Assembly (NCBI GenBank): GCA_964510525.1
Contig: CAZECE010000007.1
Location: 1 to 5,903 of the forward strand
Source of the DNA: CAZECE01 sp964510525
GTDB taxonomy: Bacteria; Pseudomonadota; Gammaproteobacteria; Pseudomonadales; JANQJO01
Length of the DNA stretch: 5,903 nucleotides
Reading direction: 5' to 3'
The position numbers and the translations under genes were made by a program. Below, piece by piece: positions 5,691 through 5,903 of the stretch; the stretch's first letter is position 1, and each line of letters starts with the position of its first letter. The notes under the pieces are model-generated. The model made no database searches. It was not told where the DNA came from and worked only from the letters and a program-made list of their open reading frames with translations.

Positions 5691-5903
5691 ACCCCAAGAC
5701 ACCCCCCAAGAACTTAAAACCACCTTCGAAAACGCTCTCAACCAAATCAAAACCGACTCATCACTGGCCAGCCCTTCTAATGAGGTAAAGCTCAAGATGT
5801 ACGCATTTTACAAACAAGCCACCCAAGGGGACGTGTCGGGCAAAAAACCAGGGATGACCGATTTTGTTGGCAAAGCCAAATACGCCGCCTGGGAAAAACT
5901 GGC
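5683..5903 (+). CDS. Acyl-CoA-binding protein (ACBP), C-terminus beyond the window
   Basis: Small soluble four-helix protein that binds long-chain acyl-CoA esters with high affinity and acts as an intracellular carrier and buffer. The visible 73 complete codons give most of the domain: helix 1 around FENALNQIK, then LKMYAFYKQATQGD (37-50), KKPGMTDFVGKAKYAAWEKL (54-73). Ligand residues of the family are present: Y40, Y43 and K44 (equivalents of Y28, Y31 and K32 in bovine ACBP) and K66 (K54). The position of bovine W55 is Y67, while W70 is kept. The family is usually about 85-90 residues, so roughly 15-25 are probably missing. The ATG lies 12 nt after an AAGGA and overlaps the end of the methyltransferase gene by 8 nt, so it appears to be in the same operon. 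ACBP is ubiquitous in eukaryotes but patchy in bacteria. Confidence 0.93.
   Translation, partial: MTEPQDTPQELKTTFENALNQIKTDSSLASPSNEVKLKMYAFYKQATQGDVSGKKPGMTDFVGKAKYAAWEKL

Overview
The window looks like chromosomal DNA from a gammaproteobacterium of moderate GC content. The evidence is a System I (Ccm) cytochrome c maturation cluster and a fabA-fabB pair, the anaerobic unsaturated fatty acid route typical of Gammaproteobacteria. A marine Oceanospirillales-like host is plausible but is only an impression. There is no sign of a mobile element, CRISPR array, tRNA or rRNA.

Left half, minus strand (1-2944): ccmF, ccmG (dsbE) and the N-terminal part of ccmH, in that order of transcription. These are the late, haem-ligation steps of cytochrome c biogenesis in the cytoplasmic membrane and periplasm. 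ccmF starts with TTG and ccmG with GTG. The ccmG start overlaps the ccmF stop by 4 nt. The genes normally found before ccmF (ccmABCDE) are absent, because ccmF is the first gene of its transcript and faces a divergent operon.

Middle (2945-3168): a 224-nt divergent control region between ccmF and fabA. It holds an 18-nt imperfect dyad near ccmF, a weak sigma70-like promoter toward fabA, a perfect 14-bp palindrome, and a possible 27-codon leader ORF whose stop overlaps the fabA ATG as ATGA.

Right half, plus strand (3169-5903): fabA (dehydratase/isomerase), fabB (ketoacyl-ACP synthase I), a FkbM-type SAM methyltransferase, and an acyl-CoA-binding protein cut by the window end. The last three are tightly packed: fabB/methyltransferase overlap by 4 nt and methyltransferase/ACBP by 8 nt. 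FabA makes the cis-3-decenoyl-ACP branch point and FabB elongates it, giving unsaturated fatty acids. ACBP would bind long-chain acyl-CoA. The methyltransferase has no obvious place in this pathway and is the most interesting unknown here. The possibly under-described unit is the arrangement fabA-fabB-methyltransferase-ACBP, with its structured leader.
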